Source: Laetiporus sulphureus 93-53 (lineage: Eukaryota; Basidiomycota; Agaricomycetes; Polyporales; Laetiporaceae). Taken from it: a stretch of 37,254 nucleotides of DNA. The stretch is from positions 181,372 to 218,625 of the forward strand of contig NW_024468542.1 in assembly GCF_001632365.1 (NCBI RefSeq). Reading direction: 5' to 3'. Under the pieces are notes generated by a model. That model was not told the origin of the DNA, searched no databases, and saw only the letters and a program-made list of their open reading frames with translations. A program made the position numbers and the translations under genes. Position 1 is the stretch's first letter. Every line of letters begins with the position of its first letter. Below are positions 20,282 to 30,570 of this stretch, piece by piece.

Positions 20282-20769
20282 TCATGGGTTGCCGGACCTG
20301 TCCACGAAGACCCTTGTTTGGTGCATCTAAGAGGAGACGAAATATCAAAATTTTGGAGAGTGTTTGCCCGCTACCGAAGCTTACCACAAAGCACCTGCTC
20401 ACATAATTCCCTTCCTCATCAGTCCGGCTCTTCCAGTCCAAAATCCGTTCTTCGAGGTTGGCAGGCGGAGTGGGGCTAATGCGCCTCCACAGACGACAAT
20501 AGTCCGTGTTGTCGGAGTCCTGTATTATGTATTGGTGAGTGCACAGGATGAAACGAACATTGATTGGCGAGCTGACTTACTGATTCGCTGTCCGTGAACG
20601 TTTGGTCTTCTGCACCTGCAAAGGCTTCTGCATCGAATTCTTGCTCATCATCGAACCACGAGTCCGACTCGTCGCTCCACTCGGTGGGAGATGCCGCGAT
20701 CCTGCGGTGGTCGTTTTCTGGATTCACCAACGTGGTGTCCCCGTCGCACTCCATAGGAGAGGTGGCCAT
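20282..20769 (-). CDS. Minus-strand acidic gene with the shared intron 1 signature
   Basis: On the minus strand, exon 1 (20769-20581) encodes 63 residues starting MATSPMECDGDTTLVNP and becoming very acidic (WSDESDSWFDDEQEFDAEAF). The donor reads gtaagtcagct and intron 1 (20580-20521) contains tgcactcacc, the family signature. Exon 2 (20520-20395) is 42 codons and ends NYVSRCFV before gtaagc. With the acceptor at 20327 the product ends after 15 more codons (VFVDRSGNP then stop at about 20282), about 120 residues in all. A longer frame to 20016 (containing YKDSSHTVRLMMPTPIPPPE) is open but out of phase with that splice, so the 3' end may be damaged or mis-modelled. The start is supported by the TATA-like box and CT-rich leader directly upstream. 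Function unknown. Confidence 0.5.
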
Positions 20770-20912
20770 GGCTCAGCTGTATGCGCAATGGAATGACAGG
20801 CGAATAGCCGGAGTAACAGAGGCAAAGAAGGAAGACTCTATAGTCACAAGTCTGCGCGGTGCAAAAGAGCGGCTGAGCTGCTTAAGAGTAAGCAGAAGAG
20901 CCGGAGTACGGC

Positions 20913-20922
20913 CGCCCTTATA
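20913..20922 (-). promoter_or_regulatory. TATA-like box of the minus-strand gene at 20769
   Basis: On the minus strand this reads tataagggcg, 144-153 bp before the ATG, followed by a pyrimidine-rich leader. It is one base from the tataagcgc form used by the plus-strand family members. Confidence 0.5.
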
Positions 20923-21072
20923 TTCGCGTCGGAAGTTGAAGTGCCACTGGAACCAAATAACGCGAGTCGAGCACGTTGAAGCGAACACCAACGATCAACG
21001 ACCAACGCGTCTGTGGCGGTGGTCACACCCGCGCATGGATGCCACCGCCTCGAAGATCTCGATAACAGGCCA

Positions 21073-21082
21073 GGCGCTTATA
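21073..21082 (-). promoter_or_regulatory. Second TATAAGCGC box on the minus strand
   Basis: The minus strand reads tataagcgcc exactly, about 305 bp before the ATG at 20769. It may be a duplicated or ancestral promoter of that gene. Confidence 0.4.
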
Positions 21083-22290
21083 TTTACATTGTGAGCGATC
21101 TAATACTTGCTGGTGAGATAACATAGTTGAGTGCGATGTTCTATAGGACGCCTCGCGGTCGACGTCAAGGGCCCGCTCCTCCGGACCTTCAACGGCTGCT
21201 CAGAACCAACGGCCGTCCTCTTCATAGCGACACTCGACGACTTCACTCTCAACATGATCGTCCAACTCCAGCCCTAGCAGCGCCAGGCGTGGCGAGATGT
21301 GCAGCATCTTAGCCGCCGTCTCCTTTCCCCACGCCTTTCATGCCTCTGTCTGCCTATCCCAGATGGCTTCAAAGCGGCGATCCCACTCGCAGCCTCCCCT
21401 TGAGGCGATGGAACACCTCGTCTCTCTCCTGGCGCTGCTTGTGATAAGCCACACGCCGAGCATGGTATTTTCCCTGAGTCTTGAAGGGCCGCTTCTGAGA
21501 GCATCCGGCTCGCCGGGCTTGTCCCTTTCTGCCGTGGCCGCAGCATCGCCCTCCTGGTTTCACCATGAGTTCCCGTTGTGGCTGGTAGGTCAGACAAGAC
21601 GCTACTCACCGATGACCCGCTTACGAGGGAGTCATGAACTGAAGGCGAGGAAAGACTTTCCCTCAGTGACCGGGCGCTCGAGCTGCTGGCAGTGGCGCGC
21701 GATCCATGTGGCACCGCTAATCACCACTACTATAGCTTCAAAAGTTGATCGTAGTTGTATTTCGCTCATTGCTACTAGGGCTTGCTCTCAAGCTGAAAGC
21801 AAGTCTACGTGGCCACACTCAGGATGCCTCGTGTAACTCGCCGGAAATATCTGAGAAATATTACAATTGTGGGCTCCAAGTGCTTTAAAGCTTGCGTTCA
21901 TGCCCTCGAATCGACCGAGCAAAGCTACGCTCGACTCCGAATAATGATGCATGCCTGCTTCACTCTGCTTCACGAGCGATTCAAAAAAGACGGCAGATTT
22001 TCGACTAATTCTCCCACTGCAAACTGGACAACGGCAGGATAAACGATCAACGATCCATGTTCAATGCATAGAAGATTGATGCTCGGCCTGCATGACCCCG
22101 CAAAGACGTCGTCCGTCTTTATAAATTCTCTTGAGTTTCAAGAAGGGTAAACGCTGCCTGACAATCTGATGGGAGCACCATGAATATATCCAGCACAGCC
22201 GTATGCATCAACGTCCTTCAAGATGTCATTTGGGAGCAAGCTCGATCTCAACAACGGCCGCTGTCCTGTGTTCTGTGGCCAACTTTGTAG
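21083..22290. other. Region with overlapping open frames on both strands, no model chosen
   Basis: GC-rich DNA from 21127 to 21836 is open on both strands: a plus frame of 179 codons at 21297 and a minus frame of 146 codons ending at 21274. The minus frame is Ser-rich then Arg-rich and contains a possible donor (gtgagtagcg near 21613). Neither has a clear promoter or paralogue, and long open frames on both strands are expected in GC-rich sequence. From 21840 to 22290 nothing is apparent. Confidence 0.3.
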
Positions 22291-22300
22291 TATTAGCGCC
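22291..22300 (+). promoter_or_regulatory. TATAAGCGC-type box of the gene at 22498
   Basis: tattagcgcc, extended as tattagcgcccag, is 207 bp before the ATG. The extension gttagcgcccag recurs at 27704-27715, immediately before the box of the gene at 27899. Confidence 0.5.
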
Positions 22301-22497
22301 CAGCTAGACAATTAGAGTAGTCCATGAGCCACTCGCTCCGCGTCTTAAAACTGCCAGTGTCGCTTTTCGTCGGCACAACACTATCACCCCATTCTCTCGC
22401 TAGAAAAGCATCTCTTGTTCACGATCAACGTGCTCGACATTTTGTACCGAAAGCTACTCACTGCAATCCGCGATATCTAACTTGATCGCCCACCGCA

Positions 22498-23489
22498 ATG
22501 ATCATCGGCTTCTTAACTAGAACTTGGACCACCATTCAACTTGTGGCGCAATATCGATCCGGCGTGCATCAAAACAACGCTCAGTTTGCTACGATATCCG
22601 ACTCTCTGGATTCTATGAACGTACAAACGAAAACGGATGGAGATGGACGATCAGTGAGTCAACCGACTAGCCCGTTAAAGCCTGTACGCTCACCGTTTGT
22701 CTTAAGGTCACTAAAGCGGGCCGCTATAGTAGCGGCCGTGTCGAAGTCCTTGCACGATCGGCACCCCAGCTCCATACCGGAAACACAGCAACACCTCCGG
22801 AGCACATTCCAGTCCGCATCAACTTTCGGCGTAGGGTGGTGACGAGTGGTCTAAGTCCAACGGTACGTCGAGCAGCATGTGGTACTTGTCCTCAGGATGG
22901 CTAACGATGGCTCAGTCAGTAGGACCGATTACCGGGTTATCACCTCCCATAGAGAACCCTCAAGAACTGATCGCAGCAATGTCATCAGTACCGCTTCCGG
23001 AACCACTCTTGCGCAACATTCTTGAGGAAGATGAGCAGTGGTCAAGGGCGCCGAGCCTTCACAACGGAGGAACAACGACTACGGCGGCCTCAGCATCAGT
23101 AAGCAAATCATCCGCTGCATACGCATTCAGACAGCTCACCTCCCATTAAAGGACACTGTCACCCCCATAAAGTCTACTAAACACAGGGCACGACGGAGGA
23201 CAGCCACACGCTCCGCTCCCTCCAGGACACGTACCGCAGGGCTCTCCAAGAATGCCTCCGTAGACTCTCTCGGCGACCTTGGGAAGGTGCTCTACGTCGA
23301 GTCGGCGTGCTGCCCGCAGAACATCTTCTTCACCGGCCTCCAACCTCTGCCGCCCATGACGTCCAGGTATCGTCGCCGTTGCTGCAGTACTTGTTGCGAG
23401 GAGAGCGCGCATGGCCATCAGTCCCGGAGAACCCACATGCAAGCACAGGGGCGTGGACAACCAGCTCGTCCAGACAGTCCGCGGAGTAG
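22498..23489 (+). CDS. Four-exon unknown protein, 265 aa (family member)
   Basis: Exons 22498-22653, 22707-22862, 22916-23098 and 23187-23489 join in phase 0 to give 52+52+61+100 residues. Exon 1 starts MIIGFLTRTWTTIQLVAQYR and ends MNVQTKTDGDGRS before gtgagtcaacc; the branch region is acgctcacc. Exon 3 carries PLPEPLLRNILEEDEQW. Exon 4 is Arg/Leu-rich (TYRRALQECLRRLSRRP) rather than acidic, unlike other members, so either its frame or its descent differs. Intron 2 (53 bp) was chosen because donor gtacgt, branch gctaac and acceptor ctcag agree and keep phase; a longer reading to the donor at 22842 does not fit. No known domain. Cellular location unknown; no classical signal peptide. Confidence 0.66.
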
Positions 23490-25676
23490 GCGAGCGCAGG
23501 CTCGATCCTCATTAACATGTAATATCCCCACCAATGCTGCCGTCGACAGAGTCATCATCTACGAAACAAGCTACGATCGCCATACTTGAGATCCGACAAT
23601 GCCACTGGTGAGCGCTCGCGGTGAAGATTACAGAGGGGCTGTCGTACGATGCATTTGAATTTGTAGAAGATAGGCAGAGGCTGCATCAACGCATAGGTTC
23701 CTGGGTGGCCTGCAATTGTTCGTTTTGTATTTCACTTCACTATTACACTTCGAAACGGGACCGGCGTATTAGCCAGAGCGACGAGATCTAAGCGATATGC
23801 ATGCTTGCCTATGTGTCCCAAGCCAAGTGTCCCAAACCAAGGATGGTTGCGCTCATTTGACACAGACGAACTATCTTCCAGGTCAGATGATATAAACCGG
23901 CGAGTTGTGTCGTTAAGTAAGGAGTTCCGAGTGATCTGACTTTACCCTCGACAGTAAGGCTGGATTGGCTACCGGTTGGCTGAATGGAAGATGCTCCTGC
24001 GGCCGGTCCTGCTGAGCACGACCACAGTCAGGAGACTCTATGAGCCGGATGGCCGGTACAAAGGGAACGATCGCGAGTCCACCGACGATACACTTGCAGC
24101 AATCCGGTTTGTTCTTCGCAGCCACGAGAAAGACATTTTCGAAGTCTAATTAACGCAACAATCCCCGTACATCGGGACGGATCGTGTGAAGAGGCGTTAA
24201 TAAGGCACAAATGGACATCTTGATGCGCGATACCTACGGCCTAGTATGAGGGCGAACTTCCCGGAGCAACTTTTTGACTGTGATGAATGAAGCAACCATG
24301 AAAGTGAAGCGGTGTGTGACTGAAATAGTTCCTAAATGTATCCAGATTTTCGGATGATTGACTCTGTAGCCCGAAACCCCGCTTGTAAATGTCCTTGTTG
24401 CCTTGAGGCTTGCTGCTGCTAAATATTTTCAATGTCCTACCATTACGAGACGATGTCAGATACCTGAGACTGTCGAGTAAATATCATATGCAACGAGTTT
24501 CGTCGAGAAAGGTAGCCATAATGCCGCAGTGCGAAGAGTTCGAAAGCGCCCGAGCCGGTGATGCGCGGTCAGTGGCGGGTGGCGTGGCCTTGTGGCACCA
24601 TCACATTGCGGTCCAGCAACGCTTAGAATGACAGAATATGTTGCGCTGCCATGTCTAGGCTGGAACTTTCGCGTGTCATCTCAACAGTCATTCAGTCGCA
24701 AAACTACCCTCATGATGCGTTCGACACGACAAAGACAAGGACATGTGCTGCTCCAGCATTGCATGCCATGCAGCGGACAATTGAATCAACGAGCTTCCGA
24801 TCATACTGGCAGGGAATCTGGGAATCTTTCTCAATACAGGGGCAGAAATTAATGATACAGGCTTCCATCACTACCATTCTGCTTATCTCGTCATTAAGCT
24901 GGTAGAACAACACAACATACCGTTCAAGTCAGAGTACTGACCATCGTTCCTTCAAATTCTGGACGCCATGTTGACGCCGATTGTCAGTAGGGGAAGAATG
25001 CCCGCACCGTGACTGAGAGTCACCAATACGTGCTTTATCCACGCATGATTCCTGATGCGATCAAAGACGTTTTAGAAGCACATGACATAGTCGCAATGGC
25101 GCACTTGTATCCTGCTCAAATGGAAACCAGTCTTGCAGATTATGATCTATCTCAGGCATACTCGTTCATGGAATGACCTTTTGAGACTGTGGCATACGAG
25201 GCGAGCCATGGAAAATTGGCGCTTATTGCTGACTTACCGTGCCAAATAGTAGTGAGCGCGTGTGAATCGAGTCGTAGCGAGGGGTCTTGACTCGTGCAGC
25301 GATCGATCATTAGAATCTCTGAAGACGAAAGAGGGTATGTCATCTGCAGAACGTCAGCGATCCGGTACGCTCAAAAAAGCATGCACTATAGCTCACACAA
25401 GCAATCCAAACGCAGTGTAGATCAAGCACCCTCGTCGAGATTGCGAGGCGTGTGAAGTTGGAAGCCTGCGTGACGAGATGTTAGTGCATGAATCTCAAAG
25501 TGCATGTGAAATTGCGGTCAGTAACATTCATCAGTCCGGCGAGCTATGCGACGTCACCAAGTGTCCATTCCTTAGCGTTACCTTCAGTTCATGACAAGCT
25601 GAGTATAGAATGCAAAGGTCCGCAAACAACATTAACAGACGGGCCTCAAGCCATCTGTCACGATACGCCACAAGCG
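23490..25676. other. 2.2 kb without a supported gene
   Basis: Open frames such as 24410-24631 and 24651-24905 (84 codons, ending SITTILLISSLSW) lack start context and splice partners. A short match exists between 18747 and 24594 (tggcaccatca and flanking bases), coding WHHHVA and WHHHIA in plus-strand frames, perhaps a shared degraded element. On the minus strand near 25254 gtaagtcagc is followed at once by aataagcgcc, combining the two family signals in an unusual overlap without any gene around it. Confidence 0.3.
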
Positions 25677-25686
25677 TGTAAGCGCT
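25677..25686 (+). promoter_or_regulatory. TATAAGCGC-type box of the gene at 25886
   Basis: tgtaagcgct (followed by cg, as in the box at 15794) is 209 bp before the ATG at 25886. A strongly pyrimidine-rich leader follows at 25825-25880. Confidence 0.48.
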
Positions 25687-25885
25687 CGTACGCATTTGGG
25701 CAAATCCGCGTGTTGCTTCGACCTTCTTCCTTGACTACAACAAGCGGGCTGCCACCTGTCGGGTTTGTTCTGCTGGCTTTGCATCAGTTTTACATGATAT
25801 ACTTGCCACGAGCAGCACGACCATCATCTCATAATCTCTTCCCACCTTCCTCGCTCCATATCCCTTCCCTCCTCATTATTTGCAC

Positions 25886-26951
25886 ATGGGATTCAAGTTC
25901 CTGCGAAGAGCCCGTGCCGCTATCAAGAAGAAGATTCCTTTTGTTAAGATGATAGTCATGCCGCATCCTGACCTTCCGCGTAGTTGGTATGAGCAACAAC
26001 GAGAATCGTGCTGCTCATCGCGGCACTGCACGCCCGCGAATACCCAAGGATGGTGGAACGAGAATCACGGCCCCGTGAGTGCGCAAGAAATGTGAATGCC
26101 AATCTAGTAACTCACCACAGTTCTCGTCACAGACGTATCATTATCCACGAACGGATTCCTTCATCCGCCAAGGAACGTCATGGAGACACGATAGTGAACC
26201 TGACCACGAACATGACAGGGAGGCCGCAAATTGGATTGTGAGCGACGGACCTATCGCCCCACACTAAAGACATACTGACAGCCTTGTTTAGATCGAACGA
26301 TGCGTCGAGGAAGCATGTCATTTTCGGACAGAACCTGATTCAGTGGCTCCCATAGCACGCCTGAGGAGCCCACGACTGCCAGTCGAACTGCATGACTGGA
26401 AATACAAGTATGCTCCGAATCTGCTTGACAAATCGACTGGGCTTGAAGACGCCCAGCAACCGGTGAGTGTTCATCGTGATAGATAGTAGGCGAGAACAGC
26501 GGCTCACAGAGCATGAAAATGTCAGCCCTGCTCATGTGCGAGTTGCCAAGCGAACACAGAGGATTACACACACGATTCCCACTCAGACGCCGAAGACTCC
26601 GATTTATCACAAGAGCAGCCATTAGGGAGCCACCTTGACCACTCGGAGTGTGACACATTCGTCGATGAGGATTTGGAGCAGTTACCGACCGCAGTAGAAG
26701 CCTCCTCCGATATGCAGCGCACGAACCGCAGTGAAGCGAAAGCGAGGAAATCAGAAGGGAGGCATCGTAGCCAATCGTTCTCTAAGCAACGGAGGCATAC
26801 ACCATATCGTGTGTCTTCAGGATATCGTCGAACATTCCGTAGCCGCGGAGGACGAGGCGCAGAGTCTTTCTTCCGCGTGCCAGCAAGTGCGATGAGCCAT
26901 AGCACACGTACTGACAAGAAGCTGGACTCCGACAGGTCAAGAGGATGGTAG
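25886..26951 (+). CDS. Four-exon unknown protein, 300 aa (family member)
   Basis: Exons 25886-26074, 26121-26237, 26292-26462 and 26526-26951 join in phase 0 to give 63+39+57+141 residues. The N-terminus MGFKFLRRARAAIKKKI, then a short hydrophobic stretch and PHPDL, is the clearest match to the genes at 7456 and 27899. Exon 1 has several Cys and His (ESCCSSRHC) and exon 4 starts with PCSCASC, so metal binding is conceivable but no known zinc motif is complete. Exon 4 then turns acidic (EDYTHDSHSDAEDSDLSQE) and ends Arg/Gly/Ser-rich (YRRTFRSRGGRGAE), a composition often seen in nucleic-acid-associated tails. All four introns borders are standard and stop-free. Function unknown; a nuclear or RNA-linked role is only a guess from composition. 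Confidence 0.72.
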
Positions 26952-27703
26952 GCGACCATTCGAGCCGTGGCCTCATGTTCACACGTATGACTTCCTTTCA
27001 CCATCATGAACACCGCAAGAAAAAAGACTAGCCACCTCCTTCTTCACCACCAAAAACACGACAAAAAGAGAGTAATTTTTAGCTATGCTTTCTATCTCCA
27101 AGTTGAACGAGAGGACTTACGCACTATGCCATATCGATATGCTCTCTTCCTTTTCTTATGCAGTTTGGAACGCGTTGCTGTATTTTGTGCGGATATATGC
27201 CACGACACTCACGGTAGCCCAGCGTTATGATGAACGATTTCTACGAAGAAACGAAGAGAAATTGCATTCCGGACCATCCACCAGAGGCATCGAGGGTAGT
27301 TAGAAACCGAAGTGGTATCCAGATTAGATCAAGTATGATTCTGCATGGTAAATGGTTGTTTCGCTAGATGTGTTCATTAGCGATGACAATGCGGTGGGTT
27401 CGAGCTAGGGGATCAGCCCATCATTTTCGAGGCGATGGAATGCGAAGGTATAGAATGGTACACTTGGACACGCTATTGCTGATAAGCGGTCGACGACGCA
27501 GAGCAAGTGCGCTGTAGCTGAAGAGCAGCGGAGACGTCGGATGAAGACCAGACGTGAACGTCACACATGGTATCTAGCGACGGCACCCTGCACTGGTGAG
27601 CGGCAGATTATGCATGCTAAGATGAGTCATGGAGTTCGAAGCCATTTTCCGGCCCGTTGGGTTCAGGCAGATTGCGATTGCTTTGGAATCGCCCATTAAG
27701 ACT
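26952..27703. other. Intergenic region, one small unexplained open frame
   Basis: A 74-codon frame at 27006-27230 begins MNTARKKTSHLLLHHQ, Lys-rich then hydrophobic. It has no promoter box, paralogue or intron support and is listed only as a possibility. The remainder up to 27703 shows nothing I can name. Confidence 0.3.
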
Positions 27704-27726
27704 GTTAGCGCCCAGATATAAGCGAT
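27704..27726 (+). promoter_or_regulatory. Promoter box of the gene at 27899
   Basis: A gttagcgcccag element (27704-27715) is followed directly by tataagcgat (27717-27726), 182 bp before the ATG. The first element is shared with the gene at 22498, the second with most other members. Confidence 0.58.
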
Positions 27727-27898
27727 CCCTTTCTGGGATGCCGCACTTGATCATGACCCGCTCAGTACGCCACTCGGTCTTCCGTACTCATTTCATGCCA
27801 AATCTATGTCAGTATACCCGCGAGTACATTCAGCTACAGAATCACATACTGATATTACTATGGCAGCGTGACATTTCATCTCCAGAGACGGCCTATAG

Positions 27899-28824
27899 AT
27901 GGGCTTTTCCTTTTTGAAGAAGGCTGGAGCAGCCGTTAAACGCAGAATCTTGCTTATCATCGAGCTAAAAGCCAAGCCAGTGCGAAAAGACCGTGCAAGT
28001 AGGACAAGCTCATTGAGAACTCTCACGGCTACAAAGGCTGCAAGCGCAGAAGTTAAGACGACCCACGAAATTCAGTCTGTAAGTCAGCGAATCGTTACGT
28101 TCGTCATAATCTCTGTGCTTACCATTAATCGCTCCAGTTCGGATACGACGGGCCACAAAGTATCCCAATCCGGCGTTCACGACCAGTACCAGTAGGCCCA
28201 TCAGGCTCTGTACTTTCCTCAGACAGTACAGCGCATAGCTGCAGCATTCACTGCGATCAGCCCCGTCTTGAGGACTGCAACCGAACTGTAAGCTGACATT
28301 AGGCATCATTGGGTTTATTTACTTACGTAGATGGCACAAAGTCATCATCCAAGTCAGCAGCTCCGTCGAGACTAGCAGTGCCACTGGTAGATGAAAGGTG
28401 CCCAGACTCGGAGAATCAGCAGAATGCGGAGTTGAAGAGGATGGCCGACAATATGGCCTTTACGAGGAAATGGGTAAGCACACGTTGCGTACCCTATAAC
28501 CATAATGACAATCTGTTTTGCCAGCAGAATTTCGAAAGCCGATCCTACGCCACAACCGAAGAATCCACGGGCGACGATCAGAGAGACTTTGAGAAACTTC
28601 CCCATACTGAAGATGCGAAGAAAGAGCGACCGTGTCAGTTGATGGGCGGAGCCATATTTGACGTCGAAGACCCTGACTTCACGAAAGGTATGGGAGCGCT
28701 CGGGAAGGCCGGAAACACCAAGCCACTTTGTGATTCGTCACAGGAATTGTTCGACGTCTCAGATCCCTGGCTTGCGATGCTCTCCGTAGAAGGTCCTGGG
28801 CAGACGTATGGCTTTGATGGATGA
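27899..28824 (+). CDS. Four-exon unknown protein, 253 aa (family member)
   Basis: Exons 27899-28078, 28138-28287, 28342-28473 and 28525-28824 join in phase 0 to give 60+50+44+99 residues. It begins MGFSFLKKAGAAVKRRI and continues with a hydrophobic stretch, like the genes at 7456 and 25886. Exon 1 ends before gtaagtcagcg and intron 1 contains gtgcttacc. Exon 3 was placed with the acceptor at 28340-28341 because the AG at 28330 leads to an early stop. Exon 4 contains CQLMGGAIFDVEDPDFTKGM and an acidic, Gly-rich end. Intron 3 (51 bp) is also open in frame, so its retention would add 17 residues. No classical signal peptide or known domain; function unknown. Confidence 0.68.
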
Positions 28825-30570
28825 ATGTGGCCTTTCGATCCATGACGTCGGTGCCGGGATTTGAGTTCGGATTGTGTATCCACTGCAAATGGCACACGTT
28901 GGCGACCACCAACGCGTTGACGAGCACACGCCAGCGACGGATGGCACTTCTTCGGACATCGACGGCATACAGCAGTTTATCGGTGAGTTGTATCAAGCTT
29001 CCGTTATAACCGGTTGTGTTCCTTGCGCCGCTCTGCACTACGATCCGCCGCAGGACCAAGAAAGCAGTGAATTGCCTCGCTGTGAGGCGTCTCGTGACCG
29101 GGGAAGAAAGGCAGAGGGTGCATGGCTGGTGCGGCTGGCTCAGAGTCTTATAATAATAAATGGAGGACGGATGACATTGAGGACAAATGACGGCAGTTCG
29201 TGGTGTGCAAGTGAACCCCAACACACGTACATGTATAAGGAAGCCCCATTCGGCTATGCAGCCTTGAAGATAGAAAAATGATAGAAAACAACATGCGCAC
29301 AAATTCTTCCAGTCCAGGTACACTTTATGGGACTGGCGCCCGTTGCCCGTGAGGCGAGGAAATGATGTATGCGCAATGCGACACGTCGCGGTCGAAGTTG
29401 CTAGGAGCTATAACTGTAATGTCAGGCAGGTTCAGGTACAATTCACTCGAGTGAGTTACACAGACAATTACTTAGCGTGTTATAGCCCTTGATTTCTGTG
29501 GTCATACCACTCGCCACAGGGGCGTAGATGCTTGGATTAACTTAGTTCAGAATGCATGTTTCGCATTTTGCGCATTTTCTTTCGCCCTTGAGCACCAACA
29601 GCCTTTGCTGCATCTCTCATATCCTTCGCCGATCCGATCTACGAGTGAAAGAGTAGGATACACCTTCTTATGTTCGGTGTTCTTCGCTTTCGAAGGAACA
29701 ATAACCATAGGTCGAGTGGCCACATGCCATCCCTAGAAGGATCTGATCTGTCGCACATAGATCAGCCGCCATTATCCTTTCAGCTCTGCTATATGCGACC
29801 AACATTCCAGGTACTTCGTGGAGCAGTCAGCTTCAGCCTGAACGTCGGGGCTTCAATTATTCTCCGAAGGCGTGCGAAGACGGGGAAGACTGAGGCCACG
29901 AAAGTGGTTTTTTAATCTTGGGGACCTTTAAATCTGCACTACATGACGGGTGGGCATACCGATTTCCGGGTAACCGGATCACTTGCGCAAAAATGCGCCA
30001 TTTAGGCACAATGTGAGTGTCGTGAATTGAGGTATGTGAAGCACCGCGTGAGCGCACGTAGCGACCTGGTAGAGAACAGTAAGTCGACTGGACTCGACTG
30101 GGGTATCGCTCTATGCTGCATGCTCACGAATACCTTGCAGTTCGGTCGAGTATGTGCGGCCTCTTGTAACTGTGTCTAGCCTCGCAATCACAAGCTCCCA
30201 GCTATCTGTAAGCATATTCCAAAGGTTGATGAGATGTCATTCACGCCCGAACGGTGTAGCAGAAGGCAATGGATTGACGCGTCCTCTTGTCCATCTAGCC
30301 ATCTTCACGCTGGAAGCCATTCCCGGAGACCACGGTCCCAAGCGCGGACTTGATTGATGGAATGAAAAAGAGGACCTCAATATGGCATGGAGCCTATGAA
30401 ACCAGCTGTAGGACCTTTGCGAGGGTGTCAGTTTTAGAGATGCAGTTAGTGCGACACTGTTGAACAAAACTACGATTCGGATCAATAAAAAGGTATACTG
30501 CTCCTTCTTTGCTCCATTACTCACAAAGTTTGGCTTCCTAGAAATTTAACAGACATCAGAGTACATCCAG
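28825..30570. other. 1.7 kb with no firm gene
   Basis: Frames between 28821 and 29323 are open on both strands and overlap the end of the gene at 27899; none is preferred. A small plus-strand frame at 29670-29915 begins MFGVLRFRRNNN, recalling the MFGLLKK start at 7456, and a gttatagccc lies 191 bp upstream (29479), so it may be a truncated family copy that lost its later exons. From 29920 to 30570 nothing is apparent. Confidence 0.3.

Noticed and set aside
21274..21836. Opposing open frames of 146 and 179 codons
   Set aside because: GC-rich sequence open on both strands without splice, promoter or paralogue evidence; neither frame could be preferred.
18524..24631. Encoded WHHHVA (about 18750) and WHHHIA (about 24595) as a shared domain
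   Set aside because: The nucleotide match is only about a dozen bases plus a loose flank, and the surrounding frames do not align, so I do not claim a gene.
25488..25952. Plus-strand open frame of 154 codons before the gene at 25886
   Set aside because: It spans the promoter box and CT-rich leader and overlaps exon 1 in another frame, so it is taken as a leader artefact.
27391..27420. A ggttcgagct stretch suggestive of a tRNA T-arm
   Set aside because: No matching acceptor stem, D-arm or anticodon arm could be folded around it.
28679..29323. Longest minus-strand open frame (214 codons)
   Set aside because: It overlaps the well-spliced gene at 27899 on the other strand, has no promoter or splice support, and its translation shows no family resemblance.
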